The notes under the pieces were generated by a model, which saw only the letters and a list, made by a program, of their open reading frames with translations, was not told where the DNA came from and made no database searches. This document shows positions 24,386 to 33,352 of a DNA stretch of 64,000 nt, in pieces. How positions within the stretch are numbered: the first letter of the stretch is position 1; each line of letters begins with the position of its first letter. A program made the translations under genes and the position numbers. The DNA is taken from NCBI RefSeq assembly GCF_051195235.1, contig NZ_JBNFZM010000002.1:248001-312000 (forward strand). Direction: 5' to 3'. Source of the stretch: Tateyamaria sp947503385 (GTDB lineage Bacteria; Pseudomonadota; Alphaproteobacteria; Rhodobacterales; Rhodobacteraceae).

Positions 24386-25987
24386 TCACATGCGGAACAC
24401 GCCAAAGCGTGTCTCCTCGATGGGGGCGTTCAGCGCCGCGCGCAAGCTGAGGTGCAGCACATCGCGGGCGCGGCGGGGATCAATGATGCCATCGTCCCAG
24501 AGCCGCGCCGAGGCATATAGCGGATGGGATTGCTCCTCGAACATGTCGATTGTGGGTTGCTTGAACGCGGCCTCCTCGTCTTCGGACCACGTGCCTCCGC
24601 CCCGCTCGATCGCGTCGCGTTTGACCGTGGCCAGAACGCCCGCCGCCTGTGCGCCGCCCATGACCGAGATGCGGGAGTTGGGCCACGACCACAGGAAGCG
24701 CGGGGAATATGCCCGCCCCGCCATGCCGTAGTTGCCTGCGCCAAATGAGCCGCCCACCAGCATGGTGATCTTGGGCACCGCCGTGGTGGCCACGGCTGTC
24801 ACCATCTTGGCCCCGTGGCGGGCAATCCCTTCGTTTTCATATTTCTGACCGACCATAAACCCGGTGATGTTTTGCAGAAACACCAGCGGGATTTTGCGCT
24901 GCGAACACAGCTCGACGAAATGCGCGCCCTTTTGGGCCGCTTCGGAAAACAGCACACCGTTATTGGCGATGATGCCCACGGGCAGCCCCTCGATATGGGC
25001 AAAGCCGCACACCAGCGTCTCGCCGAACCGCGCCTTGAACGGGTCGAACCGACTGCCGTCCACAATCCGCGCGATCACCTCGTGGATGTCGTAGGGCGTG
25101 CGCAGGTCGGCGGGCACGACGCCAAGGATCTCTTCGGGATCGTAGGCGGGCGGTTCGGGCGCTTGCTGGGCCGCGTGTCCCGGTGCAGGGCCAATGCTGG
25201 CCACCGCCTGCCGGGCAAGCGCCAGCGCGTGGGCGTCATCCTCGGCAAGGTAATCCGCCACGCCCGACAGCCGCGTGTGCACGTCCCCGCCCCCCAGCGC
25301 CTCTGCGCTGACCACCTCGCCCGTCGCCGCCTTGACCAGCGGTGGCCCGGCCAGAAAGATTGTGCCCTGTTCCTTGACGATAATGGTGACGTCGGACATG
25401 GCGGGCACATAGGCCCCTCCGGCAGTGCAAGACCCCATCACCACGGCAATCTGCGCGATACCTTTTGCGCTCATCTGCGCCTGATTGAAAAAGATGCGGC
25501 CAAAGTGGTCGCGGTCGGGGAACACCTCGTCCTGATTGGGCAGGTTCGCCCCCCCACTGTCCACAAGGTAGACGCAAGGCAGATGGTTCTGCTCTGCAAT
25601 CTCCTGCGCGCGCAGGTGCTTTTTGACCGTCATGGGATAGTAGGTGCCGCCCTTTACCGTGGCGTCGTTGCAGATCACCATGACCTCGCGGCCATGCACC
25701 AACCCAATGCCCGCGATCACACCCGCGCAGGGCGCGGCATCGTCATAAAGCCGATGCGCCGCCGTCGCACCCACCTCAAGGAACGGTGAACCGGGATCAA
25801 GCAGGTTCGCCACCCGATCACGCGGCAGCATCTTGCCGCGCGACAGGTGCCGTTCGCGCAACCGTGCGCCGCCGCCTGCCGCTGCAAGTGCCGCCGCCTC
25901 TTTTACAACGCGCACTGCGTCGAGATGGGCGGCGCGGTTGTCCTTGAACGCTTGTGACGTCGGCAACGCCTGCGATTGCAGCTTCAT
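24386..25987 (-). CDS. liuB: 3-methylcrotonyl-CoA carboxylase, beta (carboxyltransferase) subunit
   Basis: A 533-residue carboxyltransferase subunit of the AccD/PccB type with two crotonase-like halves. GSCTAGGAYVPAMSD (N-half) and GGSFGAGNYGMAGRAYSPRF (C-half) line the acyl-CoA and biotin sites. The start MKLQSQALPTS is preferred to an upstream ATG that adds 27 arginine-rich, non-conserved residues. With the alpha subunit it carboxylates 3-methylcrotonyl-CoA. Confidence 0.93.
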   Translation of the reverse strand: MKLQSQALPTSQAFKDNRAAHLDAVRVVKEAAALAAAGGGARLRERHLSRGKMLPRDRVANLLDPGSPFLEVGATAAHRLYDDAAPCAGVIAGIGLVHGREVMVICNDATVKGGTYYPMTVKKHLRAQEIAEQNHLPCVYLVDSGGANLPNQDEVFPDRDHFGRIFFNQAQMSAKGIAQIAVVMGSCTAGGAYVPAMSDVTIIVKEQGTIFLAGPPLVKAATGEVVSAEALGGGDVHTRLSGVADYLAEDDAHALALARQAVASIGPAPGHAAQQAPEPPAYDPEEILGVVPADLRTPYDIHEVIARIVDGSRFDPFKARFGETLVCGFAHIEGLPVGIIANNGVLFSEAAQKGAHFVELCSQRKIPLVFLQNITGFMVGQKYENEGIARHGAKMVTAVATTAVPKITMLVGGSFGAGNYGMAGRAYSPRFLWSWPNSRISVMGGAQAAGVLATVKRDAIERGGGTWSEDEEAAFKQPTIDMFEEQSHPLYASARLWDDGIIDPRRARDVLHLSLRAALNAPIEETRFGVFRM

Positions 25988-26061
25988 GCGGTCTTCCTTT
26001 CGTATGGGCGGGCGGCCACAGCGTTCAGCACCGCGTTTTTGGTCGCGTTTCGCGGCTGCGC

Positions 26062-26075
26062 TTGACACAGATCAT
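26062..26075. promoter_or_regulatory. FNR/FnrL-like box upstream of the OmpW-like gene
   Basis: TTGAC-ACAG-ATCAT resembles the FNR consensus TTGAT-N4-ATCAA (eight of ten positions), centred about 65 bases before the ATG. FNR-type control of ompW by oxygen is known in enterobacteria; FnrL is the alphaproteobacterial relative. The TTGACA within it could alternatively be a -35 element. Confidence 0.45.
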
Positions 26076-26133
26076 GGCGACATGCTGCGGCGCGGCGCAA
26101 ACTGGTCCTGTTCAATCGAAAAGGATCAGAACC

Positions 26134-26730
26134 ATGACACGTTTCTGCGCGACGCTTCTCCTCACCGCGTTGGCCGCAACATCCGCAACCGCGCAGTCGC
26201 AGGGCGACTGGACGCTTGGCGTGGGCCTTGGTGCCGTGCTGCCGAAATCCGACAATGGCACTGTGGCCAGTACCGCCGCAACGGTGGATGATGGCTATGC
26301 GCTGACCATCACCGGCGAATACTTCTTCCGCGACAACTGGGGGATCGAATTGCTGGCGGCGACGCCCTTTGCCCACGACATCACGCTGTCTGGCATCGGC
26401 TTTGCCGGATCGGTGGATCACTTGCCGCCCACCCTGTCGCTCAATTATCACTTTCCGACGCAGTCGGCATGGACGCCCTATCTGGGCGTGGGTGTGAACT
26501 ACACCACCTTTACGGATGTGGATTCGCCGCTGGGCGATCTGGATCTGGACGACAGTTGGGGCCTCGCCGTGCAGGCGGGTGTCGATTACGCGATCAGCGA
26601 CAAGGACGCGTTTCGCGCCAATATCCGCTGGATCGACATTGACAGCGATGTGACCCTGAACGGGGTCGATATCGGCACGGCGGAGATTGATCCGATCGTG
26701 GTGAACTTTGCCTATGTGCGGCGGTTCTAA
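26134..26730 (+). CDS. ompW: OmpW-family outer-membrane protein
   Basis: A 198-residue beta-barrel protein with a signal peptide ending near TSATA-QSQ. The alternating hydrophobic strands (GDWTLGVGLGAVLP, GYALTITGEYFFRDNWGIEL, TPYLGVGVNYTTF) and the terminal aromatic (VNFAYVRRF) fit the eight-stranded OmpW family, which conducts small hydrophobic molecules. It runs opposite to the leucine genes around it and ends 14 nt from the convergent acyl-CoA synthetase stop. Confidence 0.9.
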   Translation: MTRFCATLLLTALAATSATAQSQGDWTLGVGLGAVLPKSDNGTVASTAATVDDGYALTITGEYFFRDNWGIELLAATPFAHDITLSGIGFAGSVDHLPPTLSLNYHFPTQSAWTPYLGVGVNYTTFTDVDSPLGDLDLDDSWGLAVQAGVDYAISDKDAFRANIRWIDIDSDVTLNGVDIGTAEIDPIVVNFAYVRRF

Positions 26731-26744
26731 GGGCACATGCCGGG

Positions 26745-28211
26745 TCATGCTTCGCCCTCCTGAGCGGCGCGGGCCTTGAGCGCCTTGCGGATCACCTTGC
26801 CCGTGACGGTCATGGGCAAGGCTTCCAGAAATTCAATCTCGCGCGGGTAGGAATGTGCGGCCAGACGGTTGCGCACATAGTCCTGCAACGCCTTTGCATC
26901 CGGTTGCACGCCGGGTTTCGGCACCACGTAGGCTTTGACGATTTCATTGCGCAGCGGGTCGGGTTTGCCAACCACGCCCACAGTCGCCACGTCCGGGTGG
27001 GTCAGCAGACAATCCTCGATCTCTGCCGGGCCGATCCGATAACCGGCGGAAGTGATCACATCATCATCGCGTCCAACAAAGCGGATGAACTCTCCGTCAT
27101 ATTGACCGCGGTCACCGGTCAACAACCAATCTCCGCGGAATTTCTCTGCCGTGGCTTGCGGGTTGTTCCAATAGCGCAGCATCATGGACGGCGCGCCGCG
27201 CCTGACCGCTATATCGCCCTCTTCATCCGTTATATTGCCCTGACCGTCGATCACCGCCACTTCAAAGCCCGGCACGGGCTTACCCATGCAGCCCGGTTTC
27301 GCCGCGAATTGGGCACCACAGGACGACACAACCATGTTGCATTCGGTCTGACCGTAGAACTCGTTGATGGTCACGCCCAATGCCTCGCGACCCCAGGCCA
27401 GCATCTCCGCGCCCAGCGGCTCGCCGCCGCTTGCAACCGATCTCAATCCGTCGATTTGCGCGCCTTCGGCCTTGAGCATCCGCAGCGCCGTGGGCGGGAA
27501 AAAGACGTTGCGCGCACCCCCACGCGCGACAATGTCCGCGCAAGTGCCCGCATCAAATTTACCAGCCCGTGCCGCCACAACCGGCACACCCAGCGCAAGC
27601 CCCGGCATCAGCACGTCAAAAAGACCTCCGATCCACGCCCAGTCGGCAGGTGTCCACAAGCAGTCGCCCGGCTGGCCCAACACGTCATGGCTGAGCGCCA
27701 CGCCCGGGATGTGCCCGTCCAGCACCCCGTGTCCGTGCAAGGCGCCCTTGGGCTTGCCCGTGGTGCCAGAGGTGTAGATCAGCACCGCCGCGGTGTCCGT
27801 GGTGACATCAGCAATCGAAACGGGCGCGCCCGCGCAACCGGCGGTCGCGGTTTCCCAGCACTGCGCCAGATCACCGACCAGAGCCGCACCTTCGGCGTCC
27901 GTCAACACCAGATCCAACCCGCTGTCGGATATCCGCGATGAGAGCGCATCGCGCTTGAAGAGCTTGAACAGCGGCACAGAGATTGCGCCCACCGACCAGA
28001 TCGCCAGATGTGCCGCCGCACACCACGGGGTTTGCGACAAGAGCACGCCAACCCGGTCGCCCGGCTGCACCCGCGCGGCCAGTGCCCGCGCCAGCCCGTC
28101 TGCCATCGCGCGCAAGTCACCATAGGTCACGTCGCGCCGCGCATCACCCGTCAGATCAATCAGCGCCACCGCGTCCTGCGGATGATCGAGGCACTGTGCC
28201 GCCATGTTCAT
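26745..28211 (-). CDS. AMP-forming acyl-CoA synthetase in the leucine cluster
   Basis: A 488-residue ANL-superfamily ligase. The start MNMAAQCLDHPQD has GAGGAG nine bases upstream. Motifs: the P-loop YTSGTTGKPKGALHGHG, YGQTECNMV, LLTGDRGQYDGE, FVGRDDDVITSAGYRIGP, and the catalytic lysine in TVTGKVIRKALK near the C-terminus. It converts a carboxylic acid to its CoA ester; within this cluster acetoacetate or a branched acid are candidates, but the substrate cannot be told from sequence. It overlaps the upstream 90-residue gene by ATGA. Confidence 0.9.
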   Translation of the reverse strand: MNMAAQCLDHPQDAVALIDLTGDARRDVTYGDLRAMADGLARALAARVQPGDRVGVLLSQTPWCAAAHLAIWSVGAISVPLFKLFKRDALSSRISDSGLDLVLTDAEGAALVGDLAQCWETATAGCAGAPVSIADVTTDTAAVLIYTSGTTGKPKGALHGHGVLDGHIPGVALSHDVLGQPGDCLWTPADWAWIGGLFDVLMPGLALGVPVVAARAGKFDAGTCADIVARGGARNVFFPPTALRMLKAEGAQIDGLRSVASGGEPLGAEMLAWGREALGVTINEFYGQTECNMVVSSCGAQFAAKPGCMGKPVPGFEVAVIDGQGNITDEEGDIAVRRGAPSMMLRYWNNPQATAEKFRGDWLLTGDRGQYDGEFIRFVGRDDDVITSAGYRIGPAEIEDCLLTHPDVATVGVVGKPDPLRNEIVKAYVVPKPGVQPDAKALQDYVRNRLAAHSYPREIEFLEALPMTVTGKVIRKALKARAAQEGEA

Positions 28212-28480
28212 ATGCCGCTCTCCTCGATCACGCGCACCCGGCCCAGCCGGTCCACGGCATAGAGGACGTCCGCGCAGCGCACGTGGAACACCGCGCGCCC
28301 CTCGCCCGGCAGGCCAAGGCAATCGGTCACCGCACCGCCGTGCATGTCCACATGGCGTTGGGCCACAGCCTCGATCACGGCACTGCTGTCCAACGTCACC
28401 TGCCGCTGGCCCAGCCAAAAGCCGCCAAACCCCGCCAGCACCACCAGCGTCGCTGTCGTGATCAGGACCGAGCGGGGCAT
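28208..28480 (-). CDS. Small membrane-anchored protein between isovaleryl-CoA dehydrogenase and acyl-CoA synthetase
   Basis: A 90-residue protein with one N-terminal membrane helix (VLITTATLVVLAGFGGFWLG) and a small soluble domain with two cysteines (TDCLGLPGEG, HVRCADVLYAVD). It shares one base with the dehydrogenase stop (TGATG) and overlaps the synthetase start by ATGA, so it is translated as part of the leucine operon. Function unknown. Confidence 0.7.
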   Translation of the reverse strand: MPRSVLITTATLVVLAGFGGFWLGQRQVTLDSSAVIEAVAQRHVDMHGGAVTDCLGLPGEGRAVFHVRCADVLYAVDRLGRVRVIEESGI

Positions 28481-29643
28481 CAGCCCATCGCCGCGACCAG
28501 TTCGCGGCCCACCAGCATCCGGCGGATCTCGGACGTGCCGGCACCTATCTCCATCAGCTTGGCATCGCGGAAGATGCGCGCCACCGGCGCGTCATTCAGG
28601 AAGCCCGCCCCGCCCATCGCCTGCACGGCCTGATGCGCCTGCTTCATCGCCTCCTCCGAAGCATAGAGACAGCACGCCGCCGCGTCCTGCCGCGTGACCG
28701 TGTCCCGGTCACAGGCGCGCGCGACCTCATAGACATAGGCGCGCGCCGAATTCATCGCCGTATACATATCGGCAATCTTACCCTGCATCAGCTGGAACGA
28801 CCCGATGGGCTGGCCGAACTGACGACGTTCGGCCATGTACGGCATGATCTCATCAAGGCAGGCGGCCATGATGCCCAGCCCGATGCCCGCCAGTACCACA
28901 CGCTCGTAATCAAGGCCCGACATCAGCACGGCCACGCCGCGCCCCTCCTCGCCCAGCACGTTATCAAAAGGCACTTCGACATCGTCAAAGATCAGTTCGG
29001 CCGTGTTCGACCCGCGCATCCCCAACTTGTCGAAATGCGGCGAGGTGCTGAATCCGGTCATGGACTTTTCGATCAGAAAGGCAGTGATCCCACGCGATCC
29101 GCCATCCGGGTCCGTCTTGGCATAGACCACCAGCGTGTCGGCGTCGGGGCCGTTGGTGATCCAGTATTTCGTGCCATTCAGAATGTAGCGGTCGTTGCGC
29201 TTTTCCGCGTGCAGCTTCATCGACACGACATCCGACCCCGCCCCTGCTTCGGACATGGCAAGCGCGCCGACATGCTGGCCACTGACCAGTCCGGGCAAGT
29301 ATTTTTGTTTCTGCGCGTCGGTGCCGTTCAGCTTGATCTGGTTGACGCACAGGTTCGAATGCGCCCCATAGCTGAGCGAGACCGAAGCGGAGGCCCGCGC
29401 CACCTCTTCGACGGCAACGGTGTGGGCCAGATACCCCATGTTGGCACCGCCATAGGCCTCGTCCACGGTGATGCCCAACAAACCAAGCTCTCCCATTTCG
29501 GGCCAGAGTGTCGGCGGAAACGCATTATCGGCGTCAATCTGCGCCGCCATAGGTTTGACGCGGTCCTGCGCCCAGCGGTGTACCATCTCGCGCAGGGCGT
29601 TCACATCGTCGCCCAGATCGAACTGCATGGAATGGGTGAACAT
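28480..29643 (-). CDS. liuA: Isovaleryl-CoA dehydrogenase
   Basis: A 387-residue FAD-dependent acyl-CoA dehydrogenase. YILNGTKYWITNGPDADTLV and MSEAGAGSDVVSM are core FAD/substrate elements. The catalytic glutamate of the isovaleryl branch is placed in the GLDYERVVLAG helix, not in the C-terminal position used by short-chain enzymes, supporting isovaleryl-CoA specificity. The ATG at 29643 with GGGGAG eight bases upstream is preferred to one 33 bases upstream. It makes 3-methylcrotonyl-CoA for the carboxylase. Confidence 0.92.
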   Translation of the reverse strand: MFTHSMQFDLGDDVNALREMVHRWAQDRVKPMAAQIDADNAFPPTLWPEMGELGLLGITVDEAYGGANMGYLAHTVAVEEVARASASVSLSYGAHSNLCVNQIKLNGTDAQKQKYLPGLVSGQHVGALAMSEAGAGSDVVSMKLHAEKRNDRYILNGTKYWITNGPDADTLVVYAKTDPDGGSRGITAFLIEKSMTGFSTSPHFDKLGMRGSNTAELIFDDVEVPFDNVLGEEGRGVAVLMSGLDYERVVLAGIGLGIMAACLDEIMPYMAERRQFGQPIGSFQLMQGKIADMYTAMNSARAYVYEVARACDRDTVTRQDAAACCLYASEEAMKQAHQAVQAMGGAGFLNDAPVARIFRDAKLMEIGAGTSEIRRMLVGRELVAAMG

Positions 29644-29661
29644 CGCGCGACTCCCCGTTAT

Positions 29662-29675
29662 TGAACGATTGTTCA
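29662..29675. promoter_or_regulatory. TetR-like palindrome upstream of isovaleryl-CoA dehydrogenase
   Basis: The dyad TGAAC-GATT-GTTCA lies about 20 bases before the liuA start, in the place expected for a repressor operator. Proteobacterial leucine genes are controlled by LiuR (MerR family) or LiuQ (TetR family); the length and symmetry suit a TetR-type site better. No such regulator is encoded in the window. Confidence 0.4.
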
Positions 29676-29800
29676 TTTTAGGGTCAGCAAGCGGCGTTGG
29701 TCAAATCAAAAGAGATCGGATGTAGTTTGCACATGCGTCTTGGCTGTGCGGTCACAAGGACGCAGCACGCCACTGCGCGCCTGACGGCTCTGGATTGACG

Positions 29801-29840
29801 CGGCTGGCTGCGGCACGATCCGGTGGGCCGCGGCCAGCCG
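29801..29840 (-). terminator. Strong hairpin downstream of the ridA remnant
   Basis: CGGCTGGCTGCGGC pairs with GCCGCGGCCAGCCG (14 pairs including one G:T) around a 12-base loop, 15 nt after the ridA stop. No T-run follows on the minus strand, so it may be a Rho-assisted terminator or an mRNA 3' structure of the decayed operon. The rest of the gap to liuA holds no gene. Confidence 0.45.
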
Positions 29841-29855
29841 GTTCCCCGTGACCCC

Positions 29856-30245
29856 CTAGCCAAGGGCTTTGTAGGTGATCACGTCCACCTCAACTTTGGC
29901 ATCGGCCATCAATTGCGACCGTACGGTCGAACGCGTTGGGCCACCGTCGGGAAAGACCACGGCATAGACCGTGTTGAAGGTGCAGAAATCGCGCGGGTCC
30001 TCCCACCAGCAATTCGCCTTGACCAGGTCGTTACAGGTGCAACCCACCATTTCGAGGACGTTTCGTTCCGTCTCCCCGGTGCGGCGCATCTGTGCTTAGA
30101 TACCGCCCGGTTCGACCTCGCCCCGGTTGTTCATCGCGATCTGGCCCGAAACATAGACAAATCCGCCCGCCCGCACGGCAGGCGAAAAGGGCAGCGTCTG
30201 TCCGTCCACCCCTGTGCGGTCATTTCCGATACGTTTAATGGTCAT
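29856..30245 (-). pseudogene. RidA family (enamine/imine deaminase) gene with an in-frame stop
   Basis: The frame begins MTIKRIGNDRTGVDGQTLPF (AGGAAACC upstream) and continues PFSPAVRAGGFVYVSGQIAM to VEPGGI, then hits TAA at 30096-30098 exactly where family members read GGIEAQ. The same frame resumes AQMRRTGE...VLEMVGCTCNDLVKANC and ends normally with KVEVDVITYKALG. A single GAA to TAA change explains this. RidA hydrolyses reactive enamines from PLP enzymes; here it belonged with the PLP-dependent aldolase upstream. A sequencing error cannot be excluded. Confidence 0.85.
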
Positions 30246-30276
30246 GTGGTTTCCTGTTTCTGCTGAGAGTTCCGTG

Positions 30277-31332
30277 TCACCAGACTTGCCCACGTGCGAC
30301 GACCGGTGTCCGTTCTACGTGCGCGTCGCCCCGGATCAATTCCACATGGTCCAGCATGTTGGCGACGACACAGGCATGGTTGGGCACAATCCGGACCTGT
30401 GTGCCGACCGTCAGGCCGATCTCCGACGCCGTCAGCACCCCATGTTCTTCGGACAGCCCGGCCACCGTGATGTCGGGGCGGCCTAGGACATGGCCGTGCC
30501 CCGCAAGGCCCAGCAGGTCCGAGGTGAGCACCTTTGATCCGGCGTCTATCACCGCGCGGGTCTGCGTTGGCACCGAAATGACAGTGGCAAGAACGGTCAG
30601 CGCGCAATCCGACCAGCGTGCCACGCCACGCGCCACCAAAGACCGGTCCATATAGGCGTAGGTGCCGATCCGGTATTCCGTTGCGACGCTGACGGCCTCG
30701 GCCCGCCACATGCCGGGCGATCCGCCGTTGGACACAACTGCGACCGGCTGGCCCGCATCCTCGATGAGAGCTTTTGCACGGCTCAGCCAATCCTGAACCT
30801 CTGCGTCGCGCCCATCGGGCGGGTATGTCATCAGCCCGGCAAAGGACAGGCCCGGCGCCTCCGCGATCCGCTTGGCCAGCGATAGGGCGGCCTCCGGTGA
30901 GACAACGCCGCACCGGGCAGCACCGGTGTCGCATTCCACAAGCACCCGAAGTGGATCCGTTGCGTCGACAAATGTGGCGGCGAGACCTTGGACCACAGTG
31001 CTGTTGTCCGCCACAACCGTGAGCCGCACGCGCTTGGCCAGCGCTTGCAGCCGGGCGAGCTTTTGCGGCCCGAGGACATTGTAGGTCAGCAACACATCAT
31101 CGATGCCACCTTGAGCAATCATCGCCTCTGCTTCGCTGATCTTTTGGCAGGTGACGCCGATGGCCCCTGCCGTGATCTGACGTTGGGCTAGCATTGGCAG
31201 CTTGTGGGTCTTGATATGTGGGCGCACGGCCAGATCGTGGGCATCGCAATGTGCCTGAAACCGGTCGATATTAGCCTCCGCGATATCAAGGTCGACAAGA
31301 ACCGCTGGGGTGTCGATTTTGGCAAACATCAT
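30277..31332 (-). CDS. D-threonine aldolase/D-serine dehydratase-like PLP enzyme
   Basis: A 351-residue fold-III PLP enzyme (alanine racemase-like N-domain) with the lysine motif RPHIKTHK (residues 37-44) and the C-terminal metal-binding IVPNHACVVANM (His-x-Cys), as in DSD1 and D-threonine aldolases. It cleaves or dehydrates beta-hydroxy-D-amino acids. GGAG precedes the tandem ATG. It is intact while every neighbour in its operon is broken, so it may be a recent survivor or newly redundant. Confidence 0.87.
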   Translation of the reverse strand: MMFAKIDTPAVLVDLDIAEANIDRFQAHCDAHDLAVRPHIKTHKLPMLAQRQITAGAIGVTCQKISEAEAMIAQGGIDDVLLTYNVLGPQKLARLQALAKRVRLTVVADNSTVVQGLAATFVDATDPLRVLVECDTGAARCGVVSPEAALSLAKRIAEAPGLSFAGLMTYPPDGRDAEVQDWLSRAKALIEDAGQPVAVVSNGGSPGMWRAEAVSVATEYRIGTYAYMDRSLVARGVARWSDCALTVLATVISVPTQTRAVIDAGSKVLTSDLLGLAGHGHVLGRPDITVAGLSEEHGVLTASEIGLTVGTQVRIVPNHACVVANMLDHVELIRGDAHVERTPVVARGQVW

Positions 31333-31333
31333 G

Positions 31334-32650
31334 CTGCCTCCGTTCCATGGGGTCCCCGACCTTGGGCCAGATTGCGCGCGTGAGCAACTTATAGTCGTTG
31401 TTGCGCGGGTTGTTGGGGTATGGGCCGTCTAGGGCCGCGTAGAGAATTTCGGCGGCAACCGAGGCAAAGGCACCATAACAGTGGTTTGTGGATTTCAACA
31501 CAAGCACTTGGCGCGATGTATGGGTCTATTCCAAGTTTCAAAAACAGATTGGGCGAAGCCGCCTCTGCGCGGTTCGAATTCAGGACCACATCTGTCCCCG
31601 CGACGCGGACAGTCGCGCAATCACCCAAAGGAACCACAGACGTGTCAAAGCTTTGCACGGCATCGCGTTTCAGTGTGAAAACGGTGACATCGGCGTCGAT
31701 GAGATCACCGGCAACGGCGGGCATCTTGCCGCCAAATCGGAGGGGAAAGCACGCACTCTCACCTGCTGTGTGGCACAGGCGCACTGCCATCGCGACCCAG
31801 ATCGTGCCAAGGGCGGTTGTTGGTCGACCCGGCGTCAGCGCTGCGCGCAACATGATCGTGCAGGCGCCTGCGACACCGCCGCCGGGGTTGCACCACACAT
31901 CTGCAATGACAATCGGCCCCCTGTCGGCACGGGCTGCGATTTGCAGGGCCTCCTGTGCTGGCAAAAACCCGGGCGTCGCGCGCGCCCGGAAGGAAAACAA
32001 TTCCAGCCACAAATCGCGTGCAATGCGGGCCGCGTGGTCGGCATCGCTGTCAATGATTGCGATGATCTTGGCCCCGAGGTCAGGCGAACCGCCGGCCAAG
32101 AACCCGTGGACAACAGACAGCGACATGGCCTTGCCCTCTGCTTTCATCGCGCACAGGTGATCGACAAAGCTGCACATGGATTCACGGCTGGTGGGCAAAC
32201 GTCGAACATTCGCACGCCGAAGACGCGCACCAGCGGCGCAATTTCGCCCCGCGCGGTGCGCAGGGTCAAATCCACGCACGCCTCGGCGGTATCGACGAAA
32301 TCCGTGTGCGGAAACGCGTTGAACACGGTGATGATGTCCGCGCGGTCCACGCGACGGGCGCTGAGATGGCTGTGCGGGTCAAAGGTGACACCTAGGGTGG
32401 CGTCTGATCCGGCAGTATCGCGCACGGCTTCGATCAGAGCCCCTTTGCAGTCGGCGAAACGATCTGCAATCATCGCACCGTGCAGACCAAGAACCACGGC
32501 ATCGACCGGCAGCACGGCAAGGAATTGATCCAGCACCTCGTCCCGCAGCCGCTCCCAAGTGCTGGCATTGACCAGACCACCCGGCTCCGCCTCTGTTGCG
32601 GTCCCCTCGATCAGCTCAATCTCAACCGTCGCGTCACGGGCGCGCAGGGC
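31334..32650 (-). pseudogene. M81 family (MlrC-like) metallopeptidase, frameshifted remnant
   Basis: Three frames together give an M81 peptidase. The first (to about 32200) has LPVDAVVLGLHGAMIADRFA, VTFDPHSHLSAR and FPHTDFVDTAE, the zinc-site region. The second (about 32200 to 31505) has VVHGFLAGGSPD, PGGGVAGACTIMLRAA and SFDTSVVPLGDCATVRVAGT. The third (about 31505 to 31340) has VLKSTNHCYGAFASVAAEIL. The N-terminal hundred residues of the family are not recognisable. Two frameshifts and a lost N-terminus make it nonfunctional. The family cleaves cyclic or small peptides; boundaries are approximate. Confidence 0.85.
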
Positions 32651-32763
32651 CGGAAACACCGCACTGGACAATGCCGGTGTCTGAGGATGCGCACCGGGTC
32701 CGGCAGGCCATCGCGGCGGCCTGTCGGCGTTGCAAAGACGGGCGTTGCGCCCGTCCGGGTAGA

Positions 32764-33322
32764 TCAGTCGAGATAGGTTATGGCGTTTGCCGCATCGACG
32801 GCCGCCTTGAACGTATCCGGCAATTCCACGGCCTTGGCGTCGAGGTTTTCGTTCACATGCGCCTCGAATGCGGCTTGTGCGGCACCCGCCATCGGCTGAT
32901 GTTGCGCCTCCGTCAGGGCGGTGACTTCCATCTTTTCCATCAGCCCGGCCAACCCGCGATCCGACGCCCCGATGATCCGGCCGGGCCCGCGGCTGGCGAT
33001 CACGCAGTTTTCGGCGGCAGCGTGGATGGTGGCACGCGGATACCATCAAAGTCGACCAGATCGGCAATGAGACGCTTGAAGTTGGTCACGGCAAAGAACC
33101 CGCCTGCGTCCGGGCCGCCGAGCATAACCACATCGCCCCGTGCCGCGTCGATATCTGCGGCAAACGCTGTGCCGAAGTCTCCATCGAACAGCTCGTCGGT
33201 CGCAGCATTGCCCGAAAAGCCAAATGGCAAGTTCAGCACGTCGATGCGGGGATAGTAGCTGGCCAGCGCGCCCGAGGCGACACTTGCCGCGCAGGCGAGG
33301 GTTGCGAGTGTCGTCTTCGTGG
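32764..33322 (-). pseudogene. TRAP transporter substrate-binding protein (DctP) remnant
   Basis: A signal-like start (TKTTLATLACAASVASGALA) runs almost directly into YYPRIDVLNLPFGF and GFFAVTNFKRLIADLVDFDG, typical of DctP but missing about 50 residues before and a central block after. After a frame change near 33002 the C-terminus continues MEVTALTEAQHQPMAGAAQA to the end. Two deletions and a frameshift leave about 180 of the usual 320 residues. It would have bound an organic acid or amino acid in the periplasm. Confidence 0.8.
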
Positions 33323-33352
33323 TTGGTCTCCCTAGGGTTTCAGGTTTGGTGT

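Noticed and set aside
23598..24389. A 263-codon minus-strand frame that would continue the leucine operon through the gap between liuB and liuD.
   Set aside because: It lacks a domain and a ribosome site, while the plus-strand frame has a good start and protein-like composition.
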